NCBI GenBank assembly: GCA_963758845.1
Contig: CAVWWX010000002.1
Coordinates: forward strand, 1,240,001 to 1,304,000
Direction: 5' to 3'
Length of the DNA: 64,000 nt
DNA from: JBDTSW01 sp963758845
GTDB taxonomy: Bacteria > Actinomycetota > Thermoleophilia > Solirubrobacterales > 70-9
In this document: piece by piece, positions 62,672 through 64,000 of the stretch
Layout of the letters: each line of letters opens with the position of its first letter
Numbering within the stretch: the first letter of the stretch is position 1
Position numbers and translations under genes: made by a program
Notes under the pieces: model-generated
The model's database searches: none
The model's input: only the letters and a program-made list of their open reading frames with translations
What the model was told of the DNA's origin: nothing

Positions 62672-63769
62672 CTGACCGAGCAGGACCTGATCCTCTACAT
62701 CGTCATCGCGACCGCCCTCGCTTTCGATTTCACCAACGGCTTCCACGACACCGCGAACGTGGTCGCGACGTCGATCTCGACGCGGGCGATGGCGCCGCGG
62801 GTGGCGGTGACGTTCGCGGCGATCCTGAACTTCGTCGGCGCCTTCATCTCGCTCGCGGTCGCGGCGACGATCGCGTCGGACGTGGTCGACGCGGGCGCGA
62901 TCACGCCGCTCGTGATCTACGCCGGCCTGGTCGGCGCGATCGCCTGGAACCTGACCACCTGGTACTACGGGTTGCCGTCGAGCTCATCCCACGCCCTGAT
63001 CGGCGGCGTCGTGGGCTCCGTGGTCGCGGCGGTCGGGTTCGACGCGGTGCTGGGCGAGGGGATCATCGGCAAGGTCCTGATCCCGGCCCTGATCGCGCCC
63101 ACGGTGGCGTTCATCGTGGGCGGGATCGCGATCGTCATCTGTTACCGCGTGCTCGGGCGCCAGCGCCCCGGGCCCGTCACACGCGGCTTTCGGCTCGGGC
63201 AGATCGTCTCGGGCGGGATGCTCGCCCTCGCGCATGGAACCAACGATGCCCAGAAGACGATGGGGGTGATCGCGCTGGCGCTGATCGCCAACGGGAACCT
63301 CGCGGAGGGAGCCGATCCCCCCTCGTGGGTCGTCGTCTCCGCCGCGGCAGCGATTGCCCTCGGCACCTACTCGGGGGGCTGGCGGATCATCAAGACGATG
63401 GGGACCCGGATCATCAAGATGGACTCGGCCCAGGGGTTCTCCGCGCAAGGGGCGGGGGCCGCCGTGATCCTCGCCTCCTCCCACTACGGGTTCCCGCTCT
63501 CGACGACGCAGGTCATCTCGGGCGGGGTCATGGGCGCGGGGGCCGGCAAGCGGGTCTCGGCCGTCCGCTGGGGCGTGGCCGGGAACATCGTGACCGCCTG
63601 GCTCCTGACCTTTCCGATGGCCGCTGCGATCGGGGCCGGGACCTACGGCTTCATCAGCATCTTCGGCAACGGCGCGGTGGGCCCGGTGATCGTGAGCGCC
63701 CTCGGGGTCGCCGGGCTGGCCGTGTTCCTCACGAAGCGGGCACGGAATCCGCTGTACGCCACCGGATGA
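62672..63769 (+). CDS. pit: inorganic phosphate transporter, PiT family, probable CTG start
   Basis: 365 residues, about ten transmembrane helices in two homologous halves. The halves' signatures are FDFTNGFHDTAN (residues 18-29) and HGTNDAQKTMG (188-198). It carries phosphate with protons or sodium. The first signature lies upstream of the earliest ATG/GTG (62759), so the true start must be earlier; CTG at 62672 is in frame with GGAGG five bases upstream and no other start fits. Confidence 0.9.
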   Translation: MTEQDLILYIVIATALAFDFTNGFHDTANVVATSISTRAMAPRVAVTFAAILNFVGAFISLAVAATIASDVVDAGAITPLVIYAGLVGAIAWNLTTWYYGLPSSSSHALIGGVVGSVVAAVGFDAVLGEGIIGKVLIPALIAPTVAFIVGGIAIVICYRVLGRQRPGPVTRGFRLGQIVSGGMLALAHGTNDAQKTMGVIALALIANGNLAEGADPPSWVVVSAAAAIALGTYSGGWRIIKTMGTRIIKMDSAQGFSAQGAGAAVILASSHYGFPLSTTQVISGGVMGAGAGKRVSAVRWGVAGNIVTAWLLTFPMAAAIGAGTYGFISIFGNGAVGPVIVSALGVAGLAVFLTKRARNPLYATG

Positions 63770-63779
63770 GGACCACCTG

Positions 63780-64000
63780 ATGCTGATCGGATTCATCGAC
63801 ACCGGGGCGCTCGCGAAGACCGTAGCGGCCGCCTTCATCGCCGGTGTGGGGATCACGCTCATCTTCTCGCTCGCGCTCTACGGCGTCGCTCGCTTCGCCG
63901 AGATGGGCCGCGAGGGGCGAACCGGCGAGGCGCTGCTTTTCGGGGCGCTCGCCGCGGTCGCCGGGCTGGCCTTCGTCGCGACGATCGTGATCGGGATAAT
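63780..64000 (+). CDS. small membrane protein after pit, cut by the window end
   Basis: ATG at 63780 opens a frame that is still open at the window edge (73 codons). Two hydrophobic helices (AAAFIAGVGITLIFSLAL and GALAAVAGLAFVATIVIG) are separated by a charged stretch (GREGRTGEA). GAGG lies a few bases upstream. Small two-helix proteins often accompany pit; the role is unknown. Confidence 0.6.
   Translation, partial: MLIGFIDTGALAKTVAAAFIAGVGITLIFSLALYGVARFAEMGREGRTGEALLFGALAAVAGLAFVATIVIGI

Overview
The window is gene-dense, very high-GC DNA (roughly 70% by eye, with strong G/C preference at third codon positions). It holds about 70 protein genes, one tRNA and almost no spacer sequence. I infer an actinobacterium of the Thermoleophilia type (Solirubrobacterales or a relative). 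The reasons are the F420/luciferase-like and PPOX oxidoreductases, CarD, DisA, RskA-type anti-sigma, DUF4383, DUF5701 and Rds1-like ferritin proteins, and many genes whose -10 hexamer lies 6-8 nt before the start codon (leaderless genes). No insertion sequence, phage, integrase, CRISPR or plasmid gene was seen; this looks like core chromosome.

Layout. 0-9.8 kb: calcium/cation antiporters, Bcp peroxiredoxin, small conserved proteins, and a fatty-acid degradation block (acyl-CoA dehydrogenase behind a palindromic operator, PadR regulator plus SRPBCC protein, fused 3-hydroxyacyl-CoA dehydrogenase/enoyl-CoA hydratase, sirtuin). 9.8-14.9 kb: a large secreted three-domain cell-wall enzyme with an elaborate leader, and a nucleoside phosphorylase between two coiled-coil proteins. 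14.9-18.9 kb: lipid genes (epimerase, acyltransferase, SCP2-like), a candidate structured RNA and an HTH-adenylyl cyclase fusion.

19-51 kb is a housekeeping backbone whose order closely follows the Bacillus subtilis tilS-to-sigH region: tilS, hpt, ftsH, folP, folB, folK, coaX, dusB, greA, lysS, clpC, radA, disA, carD, ispD, ispF, cysS, rlmB, sigH. Inserted into it are an FHA protein, DUF389, a PHP phosphatase, an acyl-CoA ligase, a FAD/Rieske oxidoreductase and a second lipid module (SRPBCC, acyltransferase, SCP2-alpha/beta hydrolase).

51-64 kb: tRNA-Thr, an iron-type alcohol dehydrogenase, a PlsC-GpsA fusion that could link glycerol-3-phosphate formation to its acylation, two ECF sigma systems around tandem ferritin-like exported proteins and a zinc-finger rhomboid protease, then a BtuF-like protein, VOC protein, pterin dehydratase, UDP-GlcNAc 2-epimerase and a Pit phosphate transporter with its DUF47 partner.

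Two genes, disA and a luciferase-like oxidoreductase, are each broken by one extra C; either sequencing error or real decay would explain this. Several genes appear to use non-standard starts (CTG for pit, ATA for a conserved unknown). The most unusual items are two divergent gene pairs whose -10 boxes overlap inside 19-22 bp, the RNA near 17.5 kb, the attenuator-like leader of the cell-wall enzyme, and the enzyme fusions.
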